A stretch of 64,000 nucleotides of DNA from Eurosta solidaginis (taxonomy: Eukaryota > Arthropoda > Insecta > Diptera > Tephritidae), in NCBI RefSeq assembly GCF_040869045.1, contig NC_090323.1, positions 262,512,392-262,576,391 of the forward strand. The letters are read 5' to 3'. Both the position numbers and the translations under genes were made by a program. Each line of letters begins with the position of its first letter. Positions within the stretch are counted from its first letter, which is position 1. The notes below the pieces were generated by a model. It had not been told where the DNA came from. It worked only from the letters and a program-made list of their open reading frames with translations, and searched no databases. Below, piece by piece: positions 1-10,405 of the stretch.

Positions 1-529
1 AATAGGAATAAAAGGTCCAGTTTTATATACGCAACACATTTTTTTTTTTAAATATCTTAAACTGACTTCGTGACATCGCAAAATGTAAAGCCCTGCCCTA
101 GCTTTTTGCTTTGTTCTTAAAAAAAGAATATGTTACTTATACTCCCATACAATGTGCCTTCCTATAAAAGCTATGAACCGTCTACCGATTTCGCTGAAAT
201 TTTATATTGACCTTTTTTACATAGGAAGTGGGATACCCCAAAATTTCATTGGCTTACCACTGTTGCTTTTATATTATATGCAAAAAGGTAACATCTGTAC
301 CAAATTTATTTCGCCATCTTGGGCAAAAATTGTGAAAAATTTATTTTCTCGACAAATGCATTGGAAATATTATACATGAAATATAACATAAATTAAGAAA
401 ATGTTCCAAATACTACCAGAACAAAAAATCTACATCACCTAAAATTATCGCAAGGTTGTCGAATTTTTTGTTACCATTTGACTTTGAAACAAATTTTTTT
501 TTTTTGTGTACTCTTTAATTGATTTACAT
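1..529. other. AT-rich sequence, no feature seen
   Basis: Homopolymer-rich AT DNA with no recognisable coding, RNA or repeat structure. The 75-codon frame at 152-379 has no recognisable domain and is judged a chance frame. Confidence 0.5.
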
Positions 530-955
530 AATATATTAGCAAGGACAACCTACAAGCCAAATCTTTAATGGCCTTTCATTTACGGCTTGCAAAATTTTAA
601 ATTTACTTCTTCTAAATATGGGCGGTGACACTCATAACTTTATCGGTCTTGTAATAAGCTATCGAATTTTTGTGGTTTTTCGAAGTATGGGCTATATATT
701 CTGGGTCAAGTACACAATTTCATAAAGATATCTGAATTTTTACTCCAGTTATCGTATTAAAGGATGGACGGACCGGCGGAGGGACATGGCTCAATCAAAA
801 TCTTTTTCGATGCTGATAATTTTGATATTGTCTTATATCTGTCTCGATTCCTGCGTAGTACCGTTATCCAAACAAAGCCATAACACTTTTGTATGCATTT
901 ATATTTGAGTGGTGCAAGAAATTTGTTTTTATTTTTTTTGGAATTTAGCAAACGT
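530..955 (+). repeat. GGGCGTGG dispersed repeat, decayed copy
   Basis: It shares, in the same order, the text blocks of better copies at 29.8-30.4 kb and 24.6-25.0 kb: a GGGCGGTG block, a GTTATCGTRTTAA block, a GGACGGAC run, GACATGGCTCAATC, a GATTTTGATAT block, TCTCGATTCCT and CCGTTATCCAA. It is non-coding and eroded by substitutions. The element class is not known to me. Confidence 0.65.
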
Positions 956-1109
956 TAACCACCCCAATATGTTTCTTTTTTTAAAAGAAGAGACATGTTG
1001 ATATTGATGAGATTACCATAGCGTTAAGATGGTATTGATATACTCTCCATAAATGTTCAATGTTTTATGTTTTCAAAAATATTTTATGTTTAAAAAATAG
1101 TTTTAAATT

Positions 1110-1400
1110 GTGTTAAACGGGAAAAACCCTCGGCAGAATGCAATATTGTAAGTTGGTTTTGTATGTATTTTTATCTGGTTTTAATTGATTTTTTATACGG
1201 ATTAAGTAAATTCAATATATTTTGTATTTGTATGTTATTTAACATATTTTGTATTTTGTTGTTTGTAACAGATTTAACCAATAAACAAATACCCCTGATG
1301 ATGCTAAAAATTTATTAGCGAAACTTTGGGTTGGAAAAGTGGAATAATGTAATTTTATTTCGCACTTTAGAAAAACTTGGATCGAAAAAGCCTAATAATA
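1110..1400 (+). mobile_element. Relic of a Penelope-like element 3' end
   Basis: A short AT-rich tract ends in a hammerhead-type core (1295-1332) followed by GGTTGG and a T-rich tail. Penelope-like retroelements carry hammerhead motifs in their terminal repeats, and the fragment at 37.1-38.9 kb in this window has a comparable arrangement next to GIY-YIG coding sequence. No reverse transcriptase or endonuclease coding remains here, so the assignment rests on the ribozyme-like core and the general layout. Confidence 0.4.
1289..1336 (+). ncRNA. Hammerhead ribozyme-like core
   Basis: CTGATGA at 1295-1301 is followed by a stem (GCTAA 1303-1307 with TTAGC 1315-1319, 7-nt loop), then GAAA at 1320-1323. 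AC 1323-1324 can pair with GT 1330-1331, leaving T1332 at the cleavage position. These are the conserved core and stem II of a hammerhead with a minimal stem III. Stem I is weak: only about two pairs are obvious (CC 1293-1294 with GG 1333-1334). The sequence shows the core; catalytic activity is not established. Confidence 0.45.
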
Positions 1401-1694
1401 TCTTCACATATATTTTCTTTTATTTTGTAAAAAAGTTATTTTAGAGTTTAGTTTTTATAAAAAAGCGAAATGCTATCAATTTTCATATTTTGTTTAAATG
1501 TCAATGTACATGTTAAATTTCGTGTTTCATTGGAAAATATTCCTATTAATTCTTAGCTTCCTTGGACGGGTAGAATGAGCGTAGCGCCTAAAAATATGCT
1601 GCGAAATTTAAACCGGTGAAACTACAACGGTAATTCTGACTATATTGTGTATTGTTTCTTGTTCAAAATCACCTTTACTAGGTACATAATATCG

Positions 1695-1985
1695 CTGATG
1701 ACCAATATGGCGGACTTTTTTTTTCAAATTAATTTAATTCTCTTGAAACTTGGTACGCGTGGTTTAATAAGATATCAGATTTTGAATCCGGTGTCAGGTT
1801 TTCAAGATTCAAAATGGTGGACCTTATGGCGTTCAATATTTTTGAAAGTGATTGGATTATATTGAAACTCTGTATTCGGGGGTTTTTGTTGTTACTAATT
1901 TCGAGCCCTGTATCAGTATTTCTAAAATCAAAATTTCGGATCCAATGTGGAGTTGAATATTGGTATTTAGTTATTGGAAGGAGAC
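1695..1985. repeat. Degenerate tandem repeat, about 125-bp unit
   Basis: Two full units and a partial third. Each runs from an AATATGGCGGA-like block through TTGAAACTTGGTA and a GGGGTTTTT-like block to a (T)ATCAG block and AAAATGG/AAATTTCGG. The units are strongly diverged. Related text (CGCCATATTGG) recurs inverted at 4.1 kb. Confidence 0.5.
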
Positions 1986-2294
1986 CAAATGGTATACATA
2001 ACTAGAAATCACATACAATAAAACGATTTTCAATTCATGGCATAGGAATGTAAAATGATGAAATAATTTAGAGAAATTAGGTATGTATTATAAGCTTTTT
2101 ATTCCTGGAAATTTATACAGAAAAAAATGAATGAAAAACATATTTTTATTATAAAAAAATATCTACTGATGAGGTACATTCCAACTGTAGCAATCAGCTT
2201 CCACAAACATGAGAAATTCATGAAATTTCATGACTCATGTCCATTTTTATAATTTGTTCCTTTTTTATAATTTGTTGTCGAATTTTTTTAATAA
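1986..2294. other. AT-rich, nothing seen
   Basis: No coding or repeat feature is recognisable. It contains two nearby copies of TTTTTATAATTTGTT at about 2245-2280. Confidence 0.5.
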
Positions 2295-2649
2295 TAATAT
2301 CGTGTCACTTTGTTTGTCCGCGATGGACTCCTAAGCTACTTAACCGAATTCAATCAAAATTGCACACCGTGCGCACTTTGATCCAACTTGAAGGATAGCA
2401 TAAGATTCCTGTGAAGTTTCCAGTACCGATCTATCCGAACGAATTTTAATCACGGTTCGATTTTCCTGAAATTTGGGGTATAGGTAGCCCTGCCTAGATT
2501 AGTATTTACGAAACTTTTTCCGGGAAGGGGACCAGGGACCGATCTTTTCAAACAAATTCTGTTCTTGGATCGATTTCCCTTTTAATTGGCATATAGGTAG
2601 CGCTTTGCCTAGATTAGTATTTATGACACTTTTTTTCGGGAAATGAAGC

Positions 2650-2783
2650 AGGGACCGACTGAGACTGGGACTTGGACTAGGGCTGGGGCTGCGACTGGAA
2701 CTGGGAGCGGCACTCAGATTGGGACTTAGACTGGGACTGAGATTGTGACTGGGACTGGGACTAAGACTTGGACTTGGGGTAGG
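2650..2783 (+). repeat. GGGACT-type degenerate hexamer tract
   Basis: About 130 bp of variants of GGGACT (GGGACTTGGACT, GGGACTGAGATT and so on). The tract resumes at about 3801-3822 beyond the LINE (TTGGACTGGGACTGGG), which shows the LINE landed inside it. The same tract occurs in the second Helitron-like copy at about 39625-39718. Confidence 0.7.
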
Positions 2784-3800
2784 ACTTACTTACTTACTTA
2801 ATTGGGGTTTAACCGTCTAAACGGTTATGACCGTCCACCAAGGCGCGCCAGTCACTCCTTCGCTCCGCCAGCCAGCGCAGCCGCTGCGTTTTAATTGGCT
2901 GGACTATGTTGATGTCTGCGTATAGCTCTTACAGCTCATCATTAAATCTTCTTCGGTACTCGCCATCGCCAACGCGTAGAGGTCCATAAATCTTTCGAAG
3001 AACTTTTCTCTCGACCACTCCCAAAGCCGCTTCATCTGCTTTTGTCATGGTCCATGTTTCTGCCCCATATAGCAGGACGGGTACGATGAGTGACTTGTAG
3101 AGTATGATTTACGTTTGCCGAGAGAGGACTTTACTTTTCAATTGCCTACCTAGTCCAAAGTAGCATTTATTGGCAAGATTGATTCTTCGCTGGATTTCAG
3201 TGCTGATGTTGTTGCTAGTGTTGATGCTGGTTCCCAAATAAACGAAGTCTTTTACTATTTCGAAATTATGGCTGCCAACAGTAGCCAAGGGGCATATGCG
3301 GTGACTCTTTGCTCGATGACAGCAGGTACTTCGTTTTGTCCTCATTCATCATCAAACCCATTTTTACCGCTTCTTTTTCCAGTTTGGAGTAAGCAGAACA
3401 AACAGCGTGGGTGTTTAGGCCGATGATATCAATTTCATCAGCATATGCCAGTAATTGCACGCTTTTATAGTATATTGTTCCAGTGCGGTTAAGTTCTGCA
3501 GCTAGTATATTTTTCTCCAGCATCAAATTAAAGGAATCGCACGATAGGGGGTCACCCTGTCTGAAACCTCGTTTAGTTTCGAACGGCTCGGAGAGGTCCT
3601 TCTCAGTTCTGACTAAGCTGATGGTGTTGCTCAACGTCATTTTGTGCAGCCATATAAGTTTTGCGGGAAAACCAAATTCAGACATAGCGGCATATAGGCA
3701 GGTCCTTTTCGTACTGTCGAAGGCGGCTTTAAAGTCGACGAAGAGGTGATGTGTGTCGATTCTTTTTCACGGGTTTTTTCCAAGATTTGGCGCATTGTGG
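2784..3800 (-). mobile_element. 5'-truncated non-LTR retrotransposon (LINE)
   Basis: On the minus strand it runs from a reverse-transcriptase segment (near 3790) to a 3' end that reads into an AAGT tetramer run (2784-2800). That run is a microsatellite-type tail in place of poly(A). It carries the RT fragment described separately, and downstream of it frame-broken C-terminal coding. Both edges abut the GGGACT tract of the surrounding Helitron-like element, so it is a clear nested insertion. The clade is uncertain; I would look first at RTE-like or related arthropod LINEs. Confidence 0.8.
3109..3750 (-). pseudogene. LINE reverse transcriptase fragment
   Basis: Two overlapping minus-strand frames (139 codons ending at 3266, then 78 codons ending at 3109) together give RT motifs in order: a fragment of the FVDFKAAFDS-type motif A just upstream in a third frame (about 3720-3750), RGFRQGDPLSCD (motif B), LLAYADEIDIIG (motif C), then KMGLMMNEDKTK. 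A frameshift separates the frames near 3300. The catalytic pair of motif C reads D-E rather than the D-D invariant in active LINE reverse transcriptases. The 5' endonuclease is absent. The copy is dead. Confidence 0.85.
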
Positions 3801-4084
3801 GGGTTGGACTGGGACTGGGAAAAAATGATGTAGATATGTGAAGAACAGGAAGAACTAGACAGAAGAGAAAAGAGGGAAGTTGAAAGAGATAGTGTTAGAC
3901 GAAAATAGAGAGATATCGATAGATGGAGCGTTAAAGAAGTGTGGAAAAGACGGAGTGGGAGAAAGAGACGCAGAAAAAGAGAAAGGCAGAGGGAAGAGTG
4001 AAAAAATAGGGAAGTCATATAGATAGACCAGAGCTAGAGCAGAGCAACGTCTCCCGGGTCTGCTAGTATATAATATAAAACAAA

Positions 4085-4285
4085 TATAATGAAAAAAAAA
4101 TGTATCGCCATATTGGGGCGGTCATTTTGAATTTTGAAAAAACTGACATAGAATTCATCATCAACCCTAATGGTGGATTTGAGTCCAAAACAATACGGGA
4201 CGTGGTCAGAAATACCATTTCAGATTCACTGGTTTCAATTTCGCAACATATTTTTAGACCCAACGCTCATTCTAAGCATCTGTGA
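4085..4285. repeat. Fragment of a 'CAATATGGCGG' dispersed repeat
   Basis: GTATCGCCATATTGG and CATTTTGAATTTTGAAAA read as the inverse of blocks in the array at 1.7-2.0 kb (CCAATATGGCGG, TTCAAAATGG). Both strands happen to be open for over 60 codons, but no protein domain is recognisable. Confidence 0.4.
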
Positions 4286-4289
4286 ATTA

Positions 4290-5475
4290 ATAGAAATATC
4301 TCCCAATTAAACACGGATTTCTAACACGCAAAAAAATGTGCATAATTGTACATTGACATTTAAAGAATATACATATAAAAATTGAGAGAATCTCGGTTTT
4401 TTTTAAACGACAATCGCGATCTCTAAAATCACTTTTCCACAAAATAAGATGTGTATCTTCTTTTTCCACAAGGAACAATATTGGGGGTAACGTTTGCGAA
4501 TTTCCAAAAAGTGTATTTTTTTTAACCACTCTAATGTACATCCTTGTATGAACATCGGCTTACATGCTATTCTTGCTTTCTTTTAGCCATTTTGAAAAAT
4601 TATAGCCATCTAACAAACATTCATAACGACATAATTAAAGATAAATGTATAAACAGTAAATTCGCTGACATTTCGTGCAGACATAAATTTCTGACAATTC
4701 CAATAAAATATCATGACACCAAGAGTTGCATGCAATGACGAAGATACCTGCACACATACGTACATACACCTGGATATGTTTATGCCCTTTGCGTGATTTA
4801 TGAAATAATTCGCAAAATTATTTCCTTGCTGTAAAGCTTAGAAAACTACAAAAAAAAAGTATCAAAAAACAGTCAAACAATTTTGTGAAAGTTAAGCTTT
4901 GAATATTGTTTTTTATTTTGGTTTTAAAATTTTTTTAGTAAAGACATTTCCTTCATGCGATTCTTCATGACGTGATGCCACCAATTACCACGAATAGTAG
5001 CAACAATCGTAAATGTTGCAACAACGTGACTCATTTAATGATTGGCGATGAGCAAAACAACAGAAACAAATATTTATATATCTAACTGTCTAAATGAAGA
5101 CGGAGGACGGGCTACAAATGAAATATCTATTTAAATGGCGCTCAGTTTGATCTACATATGTACATACAGATGCATATTTGTGTGTATGTATCTTTATAAG
5201 TATGTATGTATAAGTCATTTAGTCAATGAGCCACATACACAATGAATATATGAAAAAAACTTTGGTGAGGTTAAGTATATACCAATGGTTTAAGAGTTTC
5301 CGGCGTGAATGATCCAAGCGGCGCTTTTTCACGCCAATGTTGCAACTTTCTTGACACTTTTATATGCTTTTATTTATTTATTAAATACTCTGAAGTAGAT
5401 GCAATAATCAGTGCTTACATGCGTTGAGGCATGCTAGTATATCTTTTATACCCGCCTGTGCTAGGAACTTAGTAA
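4290..5475. other. AT-rich single-copy-looking DNA
   Basis: No gene or element was recognised. It contains short TACATA/TATGTA-rich microsatellite-like runs (4745-4785, 5155-5215), as is common in fly intergenic and intronic DNA. Confidence 0.4.
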
Positions 5476-5775
5476 TAAGCAGACAGGGTTCTCCCTGTTT
5501 TGCACAAATATTTCTTCACTTTTTCTTCTAGCACCCCCTCTCCTTTCCAATATCCTTCTCCTACTCTTTCTTCCCCTTTTCCTTCTACATCTCCCTTTTC
5601 TTCTTCTTCTCCATGGTCACCTCTTTCTAACTTTTTTTCTTTTCTCTCCCTCTATTTCTCCTTTTTTTGTACTTACTCTTTTATTCGCCCCTCCCTCTCA
5701 TTATTCCTTAAGCTCTCCACACTTCCTCTTTCCCTCTCTATCACTCTTTATCTTTTTTTGTTTCCCTTGTATTTT
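5476..5775 (-). repeat. Polypyrimidine tract next to a hairpin, possible inverted Helitron tail
   Basis: ACAGGG-TTCT-CCCTGT (5483-5498) is a perfect 6-bp hairpin, preceded by AAGCAGAC and followed by about 280 nt of nearly pure C/T. Read on the minus strand this is a purine-rich tract, then a hairpin, then GTCTGCTT. That resembles the order in the Helitron-like copies at 3.84-4.07 kb and 39.73-39.99 kb (purine tract, then GTCTGCTAG). The CTRR terminus is not intact, so this is a tentative third relative. Confidence 0.35.
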
Positions 5776-7699
5776 CTTGCTCCGAAAGCACGTGTTAATA
5801 CAAAAAATATTAGAAAACAAATACTTGACATTCCTCAGTTTCAGGCGCGAATTTCCAAAAGACTATATTTCCCCTGCGGCTCAGGAGCATCGCAGACAAT
5901 GGCCTCGAAATAGTTCTTCTTCATTGTTGCTGAGGTGCAGTTGTGAGCAGTATTTAACTCAGCTGATCCATATCATATCCTTTAAATATATACCCAAGAA
6001 AACGATTTTTGGACGATATTGGACCAGATGTAAAAAGACAAGGCCGCGCCCGTAATGCCAACTCTTTTCCATCTAACCTAGCCAAAACGGCAGCAGACTC
6101 TTCTTGCTTCTCGTATCAAAATAGGCTTAGAAGAGTCATGGGAATTATGGACGACAAACAGAGATTTCAAACGTTATTACCAGCACAACGTTTTATTAGT
6201 CGGTTTTTCTGCTGGGTCACCGAAAACACCTATTTGAAAGTGCTGAGATGTTAAGAGAAGGTTCTGAAAAGATATGTAGAGATTCAGTCGAGTAAGTCTT
6301 TTCAAATATATGCGAGTCCGAGAAGAAATTTCACATATCTTCTACTCTCGAAAAGCCTTCAGGGATTCAAACTTCTACGAGTTTTAAGAGGGATTTCGAA
6401 AATATCCTACGCTACTCGTTAATAAAAGCCAGTCTACAATCACAAAGTAGAGTTGGCAAGCATTCATCTACTGATCATTTTGCCTCAGCATTCAAAATAT
6501 CACTGGAATTAACTGCCTAACTGTGACGGCATGTGCATCTTGTTCGCATTTACGCGATCTAATACTGGCATTAAAGGACCCAATTGGCTGTGTTATTCAA
6601 AGTCAATGAGCATGTGATTTGTGATGCGACTTAGTATCACTAGATTCCGCAGTAAACTTCTACAAAGACCTGTTGCAGCATAGCTGCGTCAATATCAATC
6701 TATGCATTCGTGATTTGTGATTATAACTACCGAAAGATGTCTCAGTAACCTGCGAGTGAGGGCGTTTGCATAGCCGCCGGATTTATTTATTCATTCATTG
6801 GGTATGTCTTTCTTTGAAACAAGTAACAAATAAAAATCGCTGCGACCGAGAAGATGCCAATCTCGTTGTTCCTCAAAAATCGTGAGATGTGCCAAATTTA
6901 TTGCAAAATATCATGGATCCCTTAGCCAGGTATAGAGCAGTGTAACTATCTCCCTTGTTAAGTAAGAAACTTAGGGATGTGTACATTTGGTGACCATTTT
7001 TCGACCATAGCTGCGGAAATTTTGAAGACAATAGAAGAAAGCAAATTAGAATGAAGAAATGATGGAGCGGACACATTAGCTTTTGCTATGTCGAAGACTT
7101 AAATGAATTAAAATAAAATTTTTGAGAAAATACGTTCTTAATCACTGGCTTATATTGAAAGAAGTTGTTTCTTATAGAAATTGAAATGGGGAAGCAGAGG
7201 CGTAAGTAGGAAATAAGCAGTACATCTCTAGTTGGTCGACTGTTCCAGCATGCTCACTCATTGAGTGCATTAATTATCTTAATCTAATTTAATTTTTTGT
7301 TCTAACTAAATCTAGGTATGTACATAACGCACGTTTTCCCCATAGCTGTGTTTTTACACGTTTCATAAAAAAAAAGAAGATTTCTTCTATTCTAATTTAA
7401 AATTTTTTCAATTAAGAAAAAATATATTACAACAATAATAATGATAAAATAATTATTGTTAGGCATTGAGCTCGATTCAAACTCGCGAACTTACAAACCA
7501 GTAGGCCGATATAACAACGAAGATTTATTTAGTTTGTCACGTGTCTCACGAAATTGTAAGTCTATAAAGAAGAATACATAGACTCACCAATAAATATACC
7601 GAAATGATGAAGATTGCGTTCTGACTTATCGATCCGTCCGTCTGCGTGTTTAAACCCAAACTAGTCCCTCAATTTTTGAGTTATCTTGATGAAAGCTGC
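5776..7699. other. No feature recognised
   Basis: Overlapping plus-strand frames at 5500-6254 (up to 137 codons) start inside the pyrimidine tract and show no domain. The rest has no recognisable repeat or coding structure. Confidence 0.4.
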
Positions 7700-8150
7700 T
7701 TAACTGGTATATTTTAGTGTTCTCTTAGACATTTGTCGGAGTCGACCAGATAGGACCATTATAGAATATATCTCTCTTGCAACCGATTTTTCAGATAAGA
7801 TGATCTTTGCCATTTTTTTCCTCATTTTAACAGTTAGAATATCAAATTTCACCAGATGTCTACGTATTTGGCGTACAGTGTGGTCTGAAAAAATCATATA
7901 GATCGGTTATTTAAATATGATATATATATCATACAACCGATTGTTTAGATAATAGAGTTTTCGTCATTTCTTCCTTATTTTAATATCAATAAGCTTGAAA
8001 TTTTATAAGATGGTTACATATGTATATGAAATACACACAAAACTAACTGAAAAGTCAAGTTCGGTCAAATAGATAACGTATTTGACATAGATCTGATTGT
8101 TCAGATTTTATCAATTTTTCAAATTTCATTAGATTTTTTACAGCTCCATT
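7700..8150. repeat. Decayed imperfect tandem repeat
   Basis: Three related segments start at about 7780, 7930 and 8090. They share AACCGATTNTTCAGATAA, then a CATTT(T)CTTCCTCATTTTAA-like block, then AAATTTNANNAGATG. Units are about 150-160 bp and strongly diverged. It is non-coding. Confidence 0.4.
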
Positions 8151-10085
8151 CATTCATAAAGATGTGAAGTCTTCGGCACAACCAAAGACAGTCTTGTCCT
8201 TACTTGTTCTTATTATTGTTGAATATTCAGTGTCCATTTTTTTTTAGCGATAAATAACAAAAATTGATTACGATTTGCACGAGGTCGTGAAGCACTCGCA
8301 TACTCGTTCTATACGTACTACATACATAAGTACGTAAGTATACCCACTCAATAAATCGCTCAACGATTTTTATTTGCTGTTCCAGCAGCCAAAGCGTAAA
8401 TAATTTATTGCAATTTTGAATGTGCGAAGCATATTAATACGATAGCGGTAATTAATTGAGCGATAGATGAGGACGAATCAAATGTTGGTTTGACACCACA
8501 AACGACTAAGTCAACACGATTGCAACAGCATAAAATATTGCAGTGATGGGCAATGGTTGAGCAGAGAGAGTGCAGTACAGGAAGAAGAAGCGCATACACA
8601 GCGATTTCCGATAAGTGTCGACTGATCGATCATGATGTAAGCGCGTAGTGCCGAATCAAAAGAAATAATGAATAGAAAAATCTTACATAGTTCGAAAAAA
8701 AAACTAACAAAAATTTATACAAATTAAATGACAGCGCAATAAAGGACCGACACAACGATGGAAACGATGTCGTATGTAAAATCAAGCGATCGACAAAACG
8801 ATCATAAGCACCGACAATGACATAAAAAGACATTTTTTATAGAGAGCATGTAAGTAGATGCTTTACTTTTATTCAGAGCTCACAAAACGGACACGATCGT
8901 GTCATTAAGAATTTGTAGTCTCTTGATTATTGGTTTTTGTGGCAAGCGCATATTGACATATGTAGATATTTGTAGGCATAAAAACTGGACCGCTCGCCGC
9001 ACCCAAATGCTATAAATGATTTTCTCAACTTTTAAAGCGAGCATGGATCCGTGCTCCTTCACAATCTCAATTCGTAGTCATGAATGTATCAACATAGGTA
9101 CCGCACGCACAACCTTATCGACGCTCACTCAATGGACGGTCGTAAACGAGCATAGCCTGATCTAAACTATCAAATGTACCAGCAGCCGTATGGTTTTCGC
9201 ATCCAACAAACGCATTCCAGTATCTTTTAGATTTTGGTACATACTCATGTAGCCATTTAACAGTGGACAAGTTACAAGTCAAATATCTAGATACATTATT
9301 TTACTAAAGAGGGCCGCATTATCAAAGCAGCAGGTGTCCTTGTAGTTTAAAGCTAGGGTACTGTGCAGAAAACACTTCTTTTAAATTTCCACCGCCAAAC
9401 CTGTGGCTTGATTTGATCCTATTAATGGGAATACGTTGGCTCAACTGGTAGTTGGGAGTGGGCAAGGGTCATAGACTTAATGAGTTCATACGGTTACCAC
9501 AAATTTTCCTAACGGCCAAATTGAAAACCACTTTGCGATATATCCTCCTCCTCTTCCCATATTTTAATGCTTGCCAGGTCTTTTTTTTACCTCGTCAACT
9601 TCTTAGGAATTCCTTTCTTGATTCGCAGATAAATTTTACTGTGCCCTACGAAATTTTCCCAAGCTGCGTCTACAACGTATGCTCCGCCTGCATGTTTATT
9701 TATGTAGTGCTGACCCTTTTCCGTAGGTCGAGATATAGTAAGTACCTTCCAATTCTGTGTCGATATATTCCGTCGAAAAAAAGTTGGCCTAAATTGGCTT
9801 TTCCTGCAACATCTTGAGCTTTAAGCTATTAAGCTTTTTTCTATAGATCTCCATCATTCAGTAGTCATTTTTCCGAAAAGATGGCTACGAGAAAACCGTA
9901 ATCTTAATGTTACCTCCCTTTGGCTCTCCTCCTACTTCCACATTCATGATTGGCACTTTACACGTCCTCTCTCTAACTTACACCTTTCGAGGTATTCCTT
10001 TCGAGGTAATGACAAATATCAAAGGGCACCATTTGAGGAGCACCTCACTATTCTTCACTAAAGTGAAATTTATTGCAAAACGACG
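8151..10085. other. No feature recognised
   Basis: AT-rich and apparently unique. A 121-codon plus-strand frame (9452-9817) is hydrophobic in its first half but matches no family I know and has no flanking gene signals. It is treated as chance. Confidence 0.4.
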
Positions 10086-10405
10086 GTTGTTGTTGTTGTT
10101 GTAGCGATAAGAACACTCCCCGAAGCCTTGGTTAGTGTTATCGATGTTGATGGTCCTTTGGTGGATGCAGATCCGGTACATTGCCGTACCAAGTCGACCA
10201 TCTCGGGAACGATTTGGTATGACCACATGCGACCTTCTATGCCATACCGCCCTCCCACCCCCTAGATCCATGAGGAGTTCGGGGTCGCTAGGGCCCTGGG
10301 CTGCTAATGAAACAGGATTCGCCATGGATAGGTGAGTGTGAAAACTTGGTTGAAGAAGCTGTATATTGCGCTGGCAACCCCTTGAAAGTGTTGCGCTACA
10401 CAGCG
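10086..10405 (+). repeat. Dispersed repeat family D, longer copy
   Basis: It starts with a (GTT)n run and GTAGCGATAAGAAC, then TATCGATGTTGATGGTCC, GATCCGGTAC, CATCTCGGGAACGATTTGG, GAAACAGGATTCGCC, GGATAGGTGAG and GCGCTGGCAACCCC. The block order is repeated by a more eroded copy at 41.67-41.96 kb. I recognise this text as an abundant non-coding repeat of fruit-fly genomes, without a family name. Minus-strand open frames across it (154 and 62 codons) are chance frames in a GC-richer repeat. Confidence 0.7.

Larger units (their letters stand above)
2295..4066 (+). mobile_element. Helitron-like non-autonomous element, split by a LINE
   Basis: The left part carries TTTGTCCGCGATGGACTC followed by AAGCTACTTAACCGA, a style typical of insect non-autonomous Helitrons. 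The right part ends with GTCTCCCGGGTCTGCTAG followed by T, fitting the Helitron 3' rule (CTRR at an AT target). The second copy at 38.9-40.0 kb has the same order: head, GGGACT-rich tract, purine-rich tract, AACGTCTGCTGGGTCTG end. Here the GGGACT tract is interrupted at 2784-3800 by a minus-strand LINE. There is no Rep/helicase coding, so it is non-autonomous. The 5' end is approximate, and a 3' terminal hairpin is not strong. Confidence 0.45.

Noticed and set aside
5500..5913. 137-codon plus-strand Ser/Pro/Phe-rich open frame
   Set aside because: Produced by the polypyrimidine tract.
7462..7520. Possible tRNA-like or SINE head (GATTCAAACTCGCG)
   Set aside because: Only a B-box-like text is visible; the A box and fold are not convincing.
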